Assembly (NCBI GenBank): GCA_031763025.1
Contig: JASSKH010000029.1
Location: 6,798,391 to 6,862,390 of the forward strand
Source of the DNA: Macrocystis pyrifera
Taxonomy: Eukaryota > Sar > Phaeophyceae > Laminariales > Laminariaceae
DNA length: 64,000 nt
Reading direction: 5' to 3'
Position 1 is the stretch's first letter, and each line of letters begins with the position of its first letter. Under the pieces are notes generated by a model that had not been told where the DNA came from, did no database searches, and saw only the letters and a list, made by a program, of their open reading frames with translations. Shown piece after piece: positions 1 through 10,427 of this stretch. The position numbers were made by a program, and so were the translations under genes.

Positions 1-333
1 CTGTCAACCTTGGACGCGAGGAAAAAACACAGCACCCGCTAATGGACCGTATGGTAGCGGGGCAAAGTCGTCAACCGTGAGCGTCAAAATTGGAGCGTCA
101 GCCTTGTCAAGGTTTTTGAGCTGAATGAGCGTTCAACAGCCTTGAAGGATGATGCACACAGCACCGCTAGTTAGCCACCTATGAGCGCGTGCCACGCTAG
201 GGGTAGCAATCCCGGCCCGAACGTTCCTGACTGGCAGGCCCTTCGATTGAGCGTCTGACCAACATCGATGGAAGACCATTTGTGTGTTTTGCAATATTAG
301 TGATTGTATTTGGTGATGTTATCACAGCATGAT

Positions 334-441
334 ATTACGGAGGGCCATAGTAAATAGCACCTACGGTACACTCAAAAACCTATATGTTTCCCTATTTTTT
401 CTTACAATTTTTGGTCCCATTTACTATGGCCCCCCGTAATA
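334..441. mobile_element. Palindromic MITE (left arm)
   Basis: It begins ATTACGGAGGGCCATAGTAA and ends with the near-complement CTATGGCCCCCCGTAAT. The middle holds the A-rich AAAACCTATATG and T-rich stretch seen in all copies. Flanked by TA. Confidence 0.88.
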
Positions 442-1458
442 GCTTATGTCCCTGAAAATCCTGTATGCGGTCACAAAACCAGCTGAAATTGAAGCGCATC
501 TCGATGGGACACAACAAACAAGTACGAAATAGTGCGCACGGCATTACCATACCGGTACGTGAGGGAAATGGTACCGACGAGAGGTGATATACCATCCCGT
601 ATCCCTTGCAACCAAATATGGAACATATCCATGGTATTATAATATAAATATATGTAGACCCGACAAATACATGCCTACGTGCTGGTAGGCCATATGGGAT
701 TTTTCATGTGTTTGCACTTTTTTTTGTTTTTCTCGAAGCCAGTTCTTTTGTAATGGAAGAAAATAGGGCTCCTCAAAGGGAAGAGGAGCCTCAGAAAAGT
801 ACGGCGGTGTGCACCCCTCTGCTGCCGTAGCGTGCGTCTACGGAAGGCAGGAAAAAGTGCGGATCCCCAAGCGTCAGTCGGCATGTGCAGGGTAGGCGTT
901 GAAGCAGTAGTCTTGAGGGTACTATCCCGCTCCGTCCCTGAATGTAATGATCTTTTTTTACTCCAATATCCGAACAAAAAACGCCTTTATATCTAGGGAA
1001 CACAGCAATCACAACCAAATATCGCTCTGGACGAGATTATGCGGACAGTTTAGACATCAATATGAAGACGAAACGTTCCTTTTGTTGACAAGACACCTAG
1101 AGTAGTAGTATGGCTTAAAAACATAGTAGGGGGGTATACGTTTATGTGCCTTTTGGGGGTCCATTTTTTTTTTTTTCTTGTCTTCCCGTTAATCACCTTC
1201 GCCCTTCTTTTCTCTCTCCCTCCTGGTGGTGAGTCAGATCAGCCGTCATTATGGCGGAGTCTCCTCCCCCCCTCCCCACTACGCTTTGTGCATTGCTTTT
1301 TTGTTTTTCGCGAGCAAGACTGCAGCCATTTCTTCCCTCGTCCACTGGCGTCTACTGTAATTGGAATTGCGCCTCCCCACGGTACTTCAGTAAGCGCTCT
1401 CAGCAGTTCATTCTAGTCTATGTATATACATTTTTTTAGTTGTTGAATACATTCACAA

Positions 1459-1533
1459 TGTCACCATGCTGGGATTCGAACTCACGAAATCAACTCTAGC
1501 AGCATTCGAGGGTAACCACTGGACCACCGGAGC
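1459..1533 (-). tRNA. tRNA-Ser(GCT)-like degenerate sequence (left arm)
   Basis: On the - strand it starts GCTCCGGTGGTCCAGTGGTT (A-box-like) and later has GAGTTCGAATCCC (B-box). A 17-base anticodon arm with loop ATGCTGC gives GCT. One anticodon-stem pair and two T-stem pairs are mismatched, and no convincing acceptor stem closes. It is probably a tRNA pseudogene or tRNA-derived repeat rather than a working tRNA. The right arm has the same at 36339-36413 (+). Confidence 0.42.
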
Positions 1534-1589
1534 TATGTGCTATGCCCCACCGTTACAGAGGGCAAATGTCGAAGCGCCAGCCTTGAGGT

Positions 1590-1872
1590 GTCATGTCTCG
1601 AACATTCCACACGTCGGACAGATCATCTACAAATAGATCATCTACAGAACATTCCCACAGTTCATGATCTAGATCTTTCAAGGCAGATCTATTCGCGAGC
1701 TTGTATGATATGACCTAATGTAGTAGAGAATGTTGCCGGGTGGGACCCGGATAATCTGCATGGTCTTCGTAGCACATGTTTCCTGGGTTGGATATGTACT
1801 GTACTATGCAGACCCTGCACGACCTCTCAAAACGGCAGATGAGGAACTGTAGTAGATAATCTAAACCTTTAA
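1590..1872. repeat. GATC-rich dispersed repeat, copy 1 (left arm)
   Basis: About 280 bases with AGATCATCTACA, GATCTAGATC, GTTGCCGGGTGGGA, CCTGGGTTGGATATGTACT and GAGGAACTGTAGTAGAT in fixed order. The same order recurs at 4125-4395 and 5815-6085. Right-arm mirror about 35998-36280. Confidence 0.8.
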
Positions 1873-1889
1873 GCGTTAGCCTTGAACCG

Positions 1890-2140
1890 TCAAATCTTGA
1901 ACCGAACCAAACCGACCTAAACCAAGCCGAACCGAAGCGACCGACCGACCTAAACCGAACCGAACCGAACCGAACCGAACCGAACCGAACCGAACCGAAC
2001 CGAATCAAACCGAAACCGAACCGAAACCGAACCGAACCGAACCGAACCGAACCGAACCGAACCGAACGGAACCGACCTAAACCGAACCGAACCGAGCCGA
2101 ATCGAACCGAACCGAAGCGGGCCGGACGGACCGAACCGCA
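1890..2140. repeat. (AACCG)n satellite-like tract (left arm)
   Basis: About 50 mostly perfect five-base units (ACCGA on this strand) with occasional one-base variants such as ACCGACCTAA. Right-arm mirror about 35735-35975. The arms differ in local unit order, as expected for a slippage-prone repeat. Confidence 0.93.
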
Positions 2141-2307
2141 GTATCTGTATACTTGGATTTCTGGTGGCTGTTGCGTTGTTTCTAGACGTCGTAGTAGCTC
2201 GTACTCCTTCGGTCACGTTCTTGTAGCTGACTCCGTCGAGGTTGAACGACGAGCAGCAGACTTGATCCTAGAACTTGTACGAAAGAAATAAACACGCCAT
2301 GTTGTAG

Positions 2308-2583
2308 TGTACAGGTGGCCAGGACCCCCCCACCCCCCCTTGTACAACATGGGCGTACAAAAAATGCTTGTGGGAACATTGAACCATGTAGCACACCGTT
2401 TGGCCTACCGAATGGAGGGGTTTTCGACACCTTGCGATTGCTTTTACACTGTCGTGGAGACGTTAAACAGTGTAGCAAACCCCACAAGATGTCGAGGTAC
2501 CTATTGGTGTGCTACAAGTTTTTTTTACGCCCACGTTGGGCAAGAGGGAGGGGGGGCGCAGGGGTCCCGGCCACCTGTGCAGG
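2308..2583. mobile_element. Fold-back element (left arm)
   Basis: The ends are inverted repeats: GTACAGGTGGCCAGGACCCC on the left and the complement of GGGTCCCGGCCACCTGTGC on the right. Both continue inward to GGGCGTA and a GTAGCACACC motif. A non-coding terminal-inverted-repeat element of about 275 bases is the simplest reading. Right-arm mirror about 35288-35563. Confidence 0.72.
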
Positions 2584-2904
2584 CATATCTAGCTTTGTTT
2601 CTTGTAGGCTTATTTGGTACGAAGCAATGTAGCCATAGAGATGTGTTGAGCTGATACGCATTTATTTATGTAGTACATATACACAGGTACTGTACGTTTG
2701 CTAGTTTTATTTTTATAATTTGTTTTTTGAGAGGGACAAGAGGTCCGGGTCGGGGGAGACGAGAAGGGCGGTCTCGTGTGACCTTGCTGCAGTAGTGATC
2801 CCTCTCTTTTGCCAATTATGTCCCGGGCCTTTTCCCCGGCTTTATTGAGAGCACGGGCACTATTCCGCACGCTGCCACACTTTGCTAATCCCATCTGTAC
2901 CAAG

Positions 2905-2965
2905 CGATTTTCTATCGGGTACAGGCGTTACATCGGACACCGGCATTTCTAAACCGGCAATATAG
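2905..2965. repeat. GCCGGT-rich short repeat (left arm)
   Basis: It contains the complement of TCCCTCTATATTGCCGGT and ATGCCGGTGTCCGATG. Related sequence recurs at 16520-16640. Confidence 0.6.
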
Positions 2966-3479
2966 AGGGACCCCTACTGTACCAGGTATATGGCGCTACC
3001 CACTGGCCTACTTCGTCACGTGACTAAATAGGCCAGGCGGTGGTGATATACAACCACCAAAATATGGACTTTTTTCTGGTTCATCGAATTTGACCATGCT
3101 TCAGTGATCTCCGGAGCACCCCCCTCGCCACGTAATAGCACCCGATGTGCGAGTTGGGGCTTGAGTTGCGCAATTTCGATGTCGAACAGGCGTCGGTCCA
3201 GTCGAGTCTGGAGGGGGGATTTTTGTATGTCAGTACCTCAGGGCTCAGGGTTGCGGCGAAACGCCTGGTCAGATAGTAAGGCCGAGCCGCAATCTCTGCG
3301 GCTTGAAGCAAGCGTCGAGATCGTAGCACAACCATCTATTCGCTCGCACGAGGGGAGTCTTGGGGTGTGAGCAGAGCCCCGCTGATGCTTGTTTTTTTAA
3401 GCGTGTGGTGGAGTCGGGCTCTGTCTCCCTAGTGCCTGTGGTTCATGTGGATGGTGACTTCAAAGCAGGATGAGCCAAC

Positions 3480-4110
3480 GAAAGTTGTGAGGTGTCAGAG
3501 TTGGGCTCCCTGTCCAGGTGACGGCACAGTCGACGGTGCTGATTCCCTCGCAGCTTCTTCCCCACCCCTCCCCCGCCCCACCTTTCCGCCTCGGCGATCA
3601 GCCTGGTCCTCTCGGCACGCATCTTCTCCTCCTCCACTGTCCTTCTCAGGACCTTGATTTGTTTTTCAACATCTCTCTCTCCTCTCGTTGCTCGCTTCCT
3701 CGCGGATGCTGTCACGATCGCGGGCAGCGTCTTCGTCATCTGGCATCGCGGAACAGATCCCGCTTTTCTAGGCTGGTTTTCCCTGTGCTCACCATTAAAA
3801 AAGCACACTATATTGGTGGGCGCGGTAAAGCCCAGCCCAGAGAGGCGACATCTGTTTCGCGATGCCGGATCACGGGAGAAAATCGCCCGCGATGGCGCCG
3901 CGAGCATCCTCGCGGAAGCGAACAACGAAGTGAGAGAGATGTTAGAAGGTTATCAAGGCCCCGAGACGAGAGACAGCGGAGGAGCAGAAGGTGCGCGCCG
4001 AGAGGGGCGCGCCTGAGTCGTTGAGGCGGCAAGGGGGGGGGGGAAGGAGCGGGGGAAGCAGCTGCGAGGGAATCGGCGTGGTCGACTTTGCCGTCATCTG
4101 GGCAGGGAGC
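3480..4110. mobile_element. 630-base fold-back element (left arm)
   Basis: 3480-3790 is the imperfect reverse complement of 3800-4110, centred near 3795. Shared blocks include GATTCCCTCGCAGCT, CATCTCTCTC, GGGCTCCCTG and GCATCGCG. Each half carries an open frame of coiled-coil-like Arg/Glu-rich sequence (for example VEEEKMRAERTRLIAEAER on the - strand), so the unit may derive from coding DNA. Right-arm mirror about 33762-34392. Confidence 0.72.
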
Positions 4111-4124
4111 CCACTAAGGCACGT

Positions 4125-4395
4125 CACAAACTTTCCACGTCTCGGGCAGATCATCGGCTCCCTCCCGCTTCACGATCTAGATTTTTCGAGGCAGATCTGC
4201 TGTAGATGTATTGTCGATCTTGTACAATGTGATCTAGTTCATGTTGCCCTTATGTATCGGCACAACCTAGGGCATTTATTCCTGGGTTGGATGTGTACTA
4301 TGTGCAGATGCTGCTGTACAAGCTCTCACGACGGCAGGGGAGGAACTACAGTAGATGATCTACTGTAGATCATGATCTATCTGTAGATGATGTGC
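4125..4395. repeat. GATC-rich dispersed repeat, copy 2 (left arm)
   Basis: Same element as 1590-1872 (GGGCAGATCATC, GATCTAGAT, TTCCTGGGTTGGATGTGTAC, GAGGAACTACAGTAGATGAT). It abuts the fold-back element ending at about 4110. Right-arm mirror about 33477-33747. Confidence 0.8.
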
Positions 4396-4399
4396 CTGG

Positions 4400-5810
4400 T
4401 CTGTCTGAGTGTGCGACTTTCTTAAGCCTCGTTCTGCTTGAACCCGTCCGGAACGTCCTAGCTTCGATATGTAGAATATACCTGGCAAGAGCACTTTGGA
4501 ATGCGGAGTAGCAAGTTGGAGGCTTGTATTCCACCGCCTGGTCGCCTGCACGTCCCTTGAGACAGCAGCAGATGTCCCGGTGATTCGGTAGGAGACAGTA
4601 ATGTGTCTCGGGAGGAGTTGGAGCGGCGACGCCCGTCGCGAGAGATGAAGGATGCGCGCGGATGGTATACGGCCTTACATTGGAGTCTGTCAGTCAGGAT
4701 TCAGGATACCCCGTCAACAGAGTTTCGCATGCAGCACGCGATGTCGCCAAGTGGTGGGTGGAAGGATTCGAAGCAATTATGTATGCCCGAGAGCCTTCGC
4801 TTGCAGCACATAGACTGAAGAACGATTTGGCACGGTCCGCATGGCGAGGGAGGAGAGGAGACCCCCTGTTGCTCCTTGGGAATGCCGATAAGACAGCATT
4901 CACCAGGGAGAGCTGGTGCCTTGATTTTTAGAGCGGAGATTGTATATTGAGTCGCTTCCGAGGACATAGCGCCGGTTGTTACTGGCCATTTCCGTGGACG
5001 GTGCCGTTTTTTTTTCGCGTCATTGCGTTTCGAGATTTTTATATATTTGTTCCCAGCAGAAAGGTTGCTGATTTATTAAGAATCTCGAGACTTGATCTTT
5101 TGAGTACAAGATCTGGTTTTTGGTTCCTGAGTTTGATGTTCGTTCGTTATGATATATTGCGATGCGTCAACCCTGCGATGTCGTGACGTAAGCCTTGTCG
5201 TCATGCACGAGAGCGGGGAGAATGTTGGCGTGGTCGTGTGTCACGAGCAGGGGGGATGTTGATCGTGCGCGGTAACACGGCAGAGGTAGTCCATCGTAGA
5301 TTGAGGAGTTCCATGCCGGATAGGGACTATGGTTGTGGGGGTATCGGCATGTCGGAATATTGCGCGATGTCCATGTGCGCCTCCCGATGTCACTCGTTGT
5401 GTGTACCTCCTCATGAGGCATGGAGTCAGCTCGACGACTTGGAGAATAGTACAAGGGAGAGAGAGTTTCGTGACCCCGTCTGGAGTCGTCATGACACGAT
5501 CCCGTGCCTCCTGGGGTCTACAACCTCTGGAGACTGATCAATAGACCTCCTCTTACTGGTTGGCGCCGAGCGTACCTTGTAGACTGTCGGAAGCAGTCCT
5601 GGCCATGTGCGCTACAGCAATCCTCGTTTTTTGTGTGTGCCAGGCAGGTCTTGGTATCATACCGTCGTATTTAACCTGTGTATTTTATGTACGAGGTGTA
5701 TGGGACTGACTATACTCGTATTTTCAAGGTATAACAGGTATTAAAAAAATACAGTTTATGTCACTCTTTACGGAAATGTAAGGGCCTAGTGGGTGTAAAC
5801 ATGAATAACT
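4400..5810. other. Unassigned stretch (left arm)
   Basis: No conserved exon recognised. Open frames of 70-100 codons exist on both strands (for example 4662-4931 + and 5238-5537 +), but none shows a known motif, and both strands are open at the same places, which argues against coding. Confidence 0.5.
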
Positions 5811-5814
5811 GAAC

Positions 5815-6085
5815 GTTCCACTCCCTTGGACAAATCATCTACATATCATCTACAGATCACTAGATGATCTAGATCATTCAGGGCAAATACATACACCCCT
5901 GATTTGTATGATACAGCTCATGTTGCCGGGTGGGAGACGTACAATCTTCAGTACAAGATCTACAGCGGTAGCATGTGGTCCCCGGGTTGGATCTGTACTA
6001 TGCAGATCCTCAACGTTCAACCTCTCGCAACAAAAGTTGAGGAACTAGATGATATATCTGTAGATAGATCATGATCTGTCTCAGA
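5815..6085. repeat. GATC-rich dispersed repeat, copy 3 (left arm)
   Basis: Same element, with GTTGCCGGGTGGGAGACG, CCCGGGTTGGATCTGTACTA and GAGGAACTAGATGATATATC. Right-arm mirror about 31787-32057. Confidence 0.8.
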
Positions 6086-6374
6086 TGTAAAAAATTCCTC
6101 GCGTTTTGGGACAGAGTTTATGTTTCACATTTTTTGTTCAGAGAGAGAGAGAGAGTGCTTCGCGGGATCAGGAGAGAAAGAAGGAAGAATTTTGCCTGAC
6201 CTCCTGTCGCCTGACGCCGGGCATTCCTCGTAGACTCTTTTCGCAGTCCAGACCTTCTGTGCTAGAGTCCTCCGAGTCGTCCTGTTTTCGATCGGGGCGT
6301 TGATTTGGGGGGCGACGCAGTGGGAGGAGGACAACAAGAACATCAACAGCCTCAGGACGAGGAATTGGTGGACG

Positions 6375-7015
6375 AGTGTAAGGTGCTTGGGTGATCATGT
6401 GCTTAGGTGCTGGGGTGCTTGGGTCCTTGGGTGATGGGGTGATTGGGTGCCTAAGATGCTTAGGTGTTTGGATGCTAGGTGCTGAGGCGCTTAGGTTCTT
6501 AGATGCTTGGAGGCTTGGGATCTAGGGGATCTTAGGTGCTGAGGGGATCGGGTGCGTAGGTTTTTCGGTGCTCAGATGCTGCAGTTCTTATATTCTTATC
6601 TTAGGCGCCTACTATTAATAGGTATATGCTTGGGTGTTAGGTTCTTGGTTTCTACTGTATGTGCTTAGACGCTCAGATGCAGATTTTCTTAGATGTTTAG
6701 GTTTTCAGGTGCTTAGGTGCTGCAGTTCGTATGTTCTTAGCCTAGATGCTTATGTCCTCGAGTGCTTGGAGTCTCAGATTCTTAGGTGCTGAGAGTTTCG
6801 TTTCAGGCGCTGGTCTTTGGTGCTGAAGTGCTGAAGAGGTAAGGTGCTTGGGTGTATTCGGTGCTTTACGTGCTGTGATGCTTCGATGGTTATAGGTGCT
6901 TTGGTCTTTTATATGCTTTGGTCCTTACATCGCTGGTGTTCTTGGGGCTTCAAGTGCTGAGGTGCTTGCAGGAAGTGCCGGGGTGCTTAGTTGCTTAGTT
7001 GCCTGGTTGCTTGTG
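6375..7015. repeat. Degenerate GGTGCTTAG minisatellite (left arm)
   Basis: About 640 bases of loosely repeated GGTGCTTRGGTGCT and TTAGATGCTT words with a period of roughly 8-10 and no fixed unit. Right-arm mirror about 30857-31497. Confidence 0.85.
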
Positions 7016-7017
7016 TT

Positions 7018-7105
7018 TTGACCCTTTTAGGACTGCAGTCCCATTTTGGGGACAAATTACTTGGAATTTGACTGGTTTGTCCTCCTAGCGGGACTGCACT
7101 CCTAA
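7018..7105. mobile_element. CTGCAGTCC palindromic element (left arm)
   Basis: GACCCTTTTAGGACTGCAGT, CCCATTTTGGGGACAAA at one end and GTTTGTCCTCCTAGCGGGAC, TGCACTCC at the other. Related pieces at 62255-62370 and 63538-63612 suggest a second MITE family. Right-arm mirror about 30767-30854. Confidence 0.62.
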
Positions 7106-7329
7106 CAGGGGTTGAGGTGCGTAGGTGCTAGGTGATAGCAATTTTGTGACAGCAGTTTGCGACGTTCGGTGGTTTCTGGAAAGACTTCACAGCAGCGGCC
7201 GCCCGAGTTTATTGTGGCGTTTTATTGATGTTTTTTTTTTCTTTTTGTATGTCCGTTGTTGGTGTATATGTGTGTGTGTGTGTTTTTTTTTTTTTGTGAT
7301 GGCGGCTTGCCGTAATGCCACGCCCGTTG

Positions 7330-7506
7330 ATTCTTGTTTCTACTGCTCCGTCCGCATGGGCTGCTTCCGCTCTCGCCCATTATCCTCCTGCTACTGCTAA
7401 TGCTGCTGCCACTTGTACTGCTGCTGCCGGTACTGCTGCTCCTGCTGCCATTGGCACTACCACCACTGCTGCTGTTTCTGCTGGTGCTGCTGCTGCGCAC
7501 TGGTCG

Positions 7507-7537
<31 letters not shown>

Positions 7538-7710
7538 ACTGCTGTTGCGACTGCTTCTGCCGCCGCCGCTGCTGTGGTCGTGTCTGCTGGCTGGTGGTGC
7601 TGGCTGCTGGTCGTGGTGATGATGCTTGCTGCTGATGCTGGTGCTGCCATTGCTGGTGGTCGTGCGCGTTCGGCGGCGGCGGCGGCGGCGGCGGCGGCGG
7701 GGTGGGGGGG
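7330..7710. repeat. (CTG)n / (CGG)n trinucleotide-rich tract (left arm)
   Basis: Interrupted CTG units with pure runs near 7510-7540, then (GGC)n at 7672-7700 and a G tract. All three frames are open and give homopolymer-like Leu, Cys or Ala peptides, so the long open frames here are repeat artefacts. Right-arm mirror about 30160-30545. Confidence 0.88.
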
Positions 7711-8193
7711 GGGGGGGGCAGGTGCACAAAATGGCTCGTGTGGATGGGTTCTCAGTCTACTGGCGCATCGACGACAAAACCAGGTGATGAGCCGTGCGCC
7801 CCGTGCCGTCTTTTGGTTGGTCGGGGACTGCAAACTTAGCGGCATCGGCTAGATAGATGGTTGAACGGTCAGCCAATCAGCAAAGGCAGACAGCCAAACA
7901 AAAACCAGCAGACAAGACAGGAAGGTCGTGGGCGATGCGCACGCGAAAATAGGTTTCGGCGGCCGGGGTTAGAGTGTTGAGTGCTGATTGTTCGTTGTTG
8001 CATGTTTTGAATATTTTCTGATGTTTTAATGTTTGATGTTCGGCGTTCAATTTTCATTAATTATTGCCCCAAGAATGCTGAACTGTACCATATGTACCGA
8101 AATATAATCACCGTGTGGTTTAACAATTAGTGTAACACCGTTTATTATATTATGGGACAGATTGGTATGGTATTGCCTTGGAAAGCCGGCAAC

Positions 8194-8300
8194 TATTACG
8201 GGGTCCATAGTTAACAGGACCTATGGAGTACATAAAAACCTACATATATGCCTATTTTTACTAACAAAATTTGGTCCCGTTAACTATGGACCCCTGTAAT
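8194..8300. mobile_element. Palindromic MITE (left arm)
   Basis: Same family: TATTACGGGGTCCATAGTTA at the start and CTATGGACCCCTGTAAT at the end, with the shared AAAAACCTACATA core. Confidence 0.88.
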
Positions 8301-8589
8301 TCCTGCAGTAGATTTTGTTTAGTGAGAACGTATTCGTATTACTCGGGAGGCGTTACTTAGATGGGACAACAGGGGTTCAGGGCGAGGATTTGTCGACGCG
8401 CAGAGTCTTTTTGAAGCAATGCCCTCCTATCGTGACCTGGGATTTGACCAAAGCTTTTCTTGTATCTCTCAAGCAACGAGCACGCACACGTAACGACGGA
8501 AACATGCTCCATACCATGGCAAACCTGGCCAGACGTAATTAGCTACGGCAGTTAGTTGGTCATTTTTTCTCCGTCCCAGTTGTTTTTCT

Positions 8590-8760
8590 CCGCCCTTCTT
8601 CCCTGCTCCCGACTCTATTGACAGTTGTGACCCAGACCCTGGGTCACGTACATATCAGGCTCTTATCCTTCCTCCCCCACTACCTTCAACGGTTTGTTCC
8701 TTGGATAATTATTTCGAGAGGACGTTAGCTCTTCCTAGGCCACGTACACATCAGGCTCGT
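8590..8760. repeat. Short tandem units of CACGTACAYATCAGGCTC (left arm)
   Basis: GTCACGTACATATCAGGCTC and GCCACGTACACATCAGGCTC, each followed by the start of CCTCCCCCACTACCT or a C tract. Parts (TTGGATAATTATTTC, TTGGATATTTATTTC) recur near 8990. Confidence 0.65.
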
Positions 8761-8965
8761 ATCTCCCCCCCCCCCCCCCCCCCCCCCCACTACCTCGCAC
8801 TCGCCAAACACCTCGCGTTTCGCTTCGCGCTTGGTGCAAGAAATGTCTGCCTGGTCGGTGAAAACCCGACGTGCTAGGGATGCGGGGGTCTATGGTCATA
8901 CGACTGCGGCCGTGCATGAGATCGAGTACGTCTCTCCTATCGAGTACACCCCCCCCCCTCCCCCC
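8760..8965 (-). repeat. G-tract-anchored element flanked by G tracts on both sides (left arm)
   Basis: On the - strand: G tract, GTACTCGATAGGAGAGACGT, then the core to CGAAGCG and TTTGGCGAGTGCGAGG, followed by a second G tract and another repeat unit (ACGTGGCCTAGGAAGAGC). Mirror at about 28905-29105. Confidence 0.83.
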
Positions 8966-9519
8966 CCCCACTACCTCGCACGCTTCTTGCCTTGGATATT
9001 TATTTCTAGAATACGTCAGCCCTTTCTTCTCCCTTCGTCTACTCGCGTCGAATGGAATTCCGCCTACTAGCTATATACTCGCCGCCGTCACCTTGCATGG
9101 CGCTCATGTTGCTACCAAGTGTATTGCGGGGGGCCTAATGTTGTGAGCAGAACCCACGATGGACACAAAAAAACATACATCCCTCTCTACTATAACAAAC
9201 CCTATTTGGTTCTGATTCGTACTACCGCAGAATACGCGAGAACCCGCCCCCCCCCCCCCCCCCCCCCCGCTGGAACACGGGTCTTTTTTTTCAATTTTTT
9301 TTATTTTATTTTGTTTTAATCCACGGTGGATTGGTAAAAAAAAAAAACCGCTAAAGCTCGGAGCAGATTTTCTCCCGAAACTAGGGGAGCACACGTGTGC
9401 AACTGAAAATGGCCGCTCTGTGGAAGTGTTTCGCTGAGGCATTTCCATAATATACGCGTCGCGTCGTTCCCAGAGAAGAAATATTTTCGAATTTTTGTTC
9501 GGGGGGTGGGGTGTGTTGT

Positions 9520-9905
9520 ATTATCACACATCACACGGGTTACACGGTAGGATTTTCTTATCCCACCCACGGATCATGTGGTAGTGTTGTACTATCGCAC
9601 GGGTTGTGCGGTGTGCCCCTTTATCACACGTGTTATACACCAAGGGGTGTGCTATCTTACCACACCGGTTATACACGGTGTGTTGACTTTTCGCACGCGT
9701 TGTGTACTAAGGTGTGTGTGTCGTCTTTTCACCCAGTGTGTTGTGTTGCCGCACACGGGTTACATGGGTGTGTCGTATCGGCACAATTACACGGTGCGTT
9801 ATTTTATCGCACGAGTTATATACCAAGGTATGTGTTGTGTTATCACCCAGTGTGTTATGCGGTGTGTCGTCTCATCTCACGGGTTTTTCAGTGGGTTTCC
9901 AGGTG
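9520..9905. repeat. Degenerate CACACGGGTTATACACGGTG minisatellite (left arm)
   Basis: About ten units of TATCGCACGNGTTRTRCACC alternating with GGTGTGTTG, period roughly 35-45, each unit itself partly palindromic. Right-arm mirror about 27958-28340. Confidence 0.82.
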
Positions 9906-10004
9906 ATGGTGCTAACGTTGGCGTTTGTGGCCCACCATCACGACGCGCTCAGCTCGTATTCTTGACGGCGAATCGAGTTTCGAACCTCGGTAGATATATT
10001 ATTG

Positions 10005-10125
10005 GTCGATCCCCCCCCCCCCCCCCCCCCCCCCCCCTCCCTCCGTCTCGAAAGGGATGCGTGGTCGATGGTAAAATGACCAAGGCAAGCAACAAATGGG
10101 TACGCCGCCGCCCCCTCCCCCCCCA
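10005..10125 (-). repeat. G-tract-anchored element, variant subfamily (left arm)
   Basis: A C tract of about 28 bases precedes CGTCTCGAAAGGGATGCGTG and the unit ends GGGTACGCC beside a further C-rich tract. Mirror at about 27725-27845. Confidence 0.82.
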
Positions 10126-10427
10126 AAAAAAAAACGCCTATTATATTGCCTTTTATCTGGGTGTGTGTTTTTGTTGATGTTTTGACGAACTCTTTCCTTC
10201 TTTCCCTTGCTCTGCTGCGTACCGCCGGCGTGTTTTTGCTTACAAACCTAACCACGAACACAAAACCAAAAACAAATTGAAAACGAAAAAAAAAAACTGA
10301 AAAAAAAAAACCCGAAAAAAAAACAAAAACACACACACATAATAATAACAACGAAAACAACAACAAATCGATAAAAAATCGACCAAAATTCGACAAATAA
10401 CTTGACGAAACATATTGGGTGGGAAAG

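Noticed and set aside
1715..2216. Arg/Phe/Gly/Ser repeat protein
   Set aside because: Translation of the AACCG pentamer array.
3081..3370. Open frames on both strands, one reading RLLQAAEIAARPYYLTRR on the - strand
   Set aside because: No family recognised, no splice context, and both strands are open; not supported as a gene.
7222..7852. Long open frames of 170-207 codons on both strands
   Set aside because: They translate CTG/CGG trinucleotide repeats into Leu, Ala, Ser or Gln runs; openness on both strands is a composition effect.
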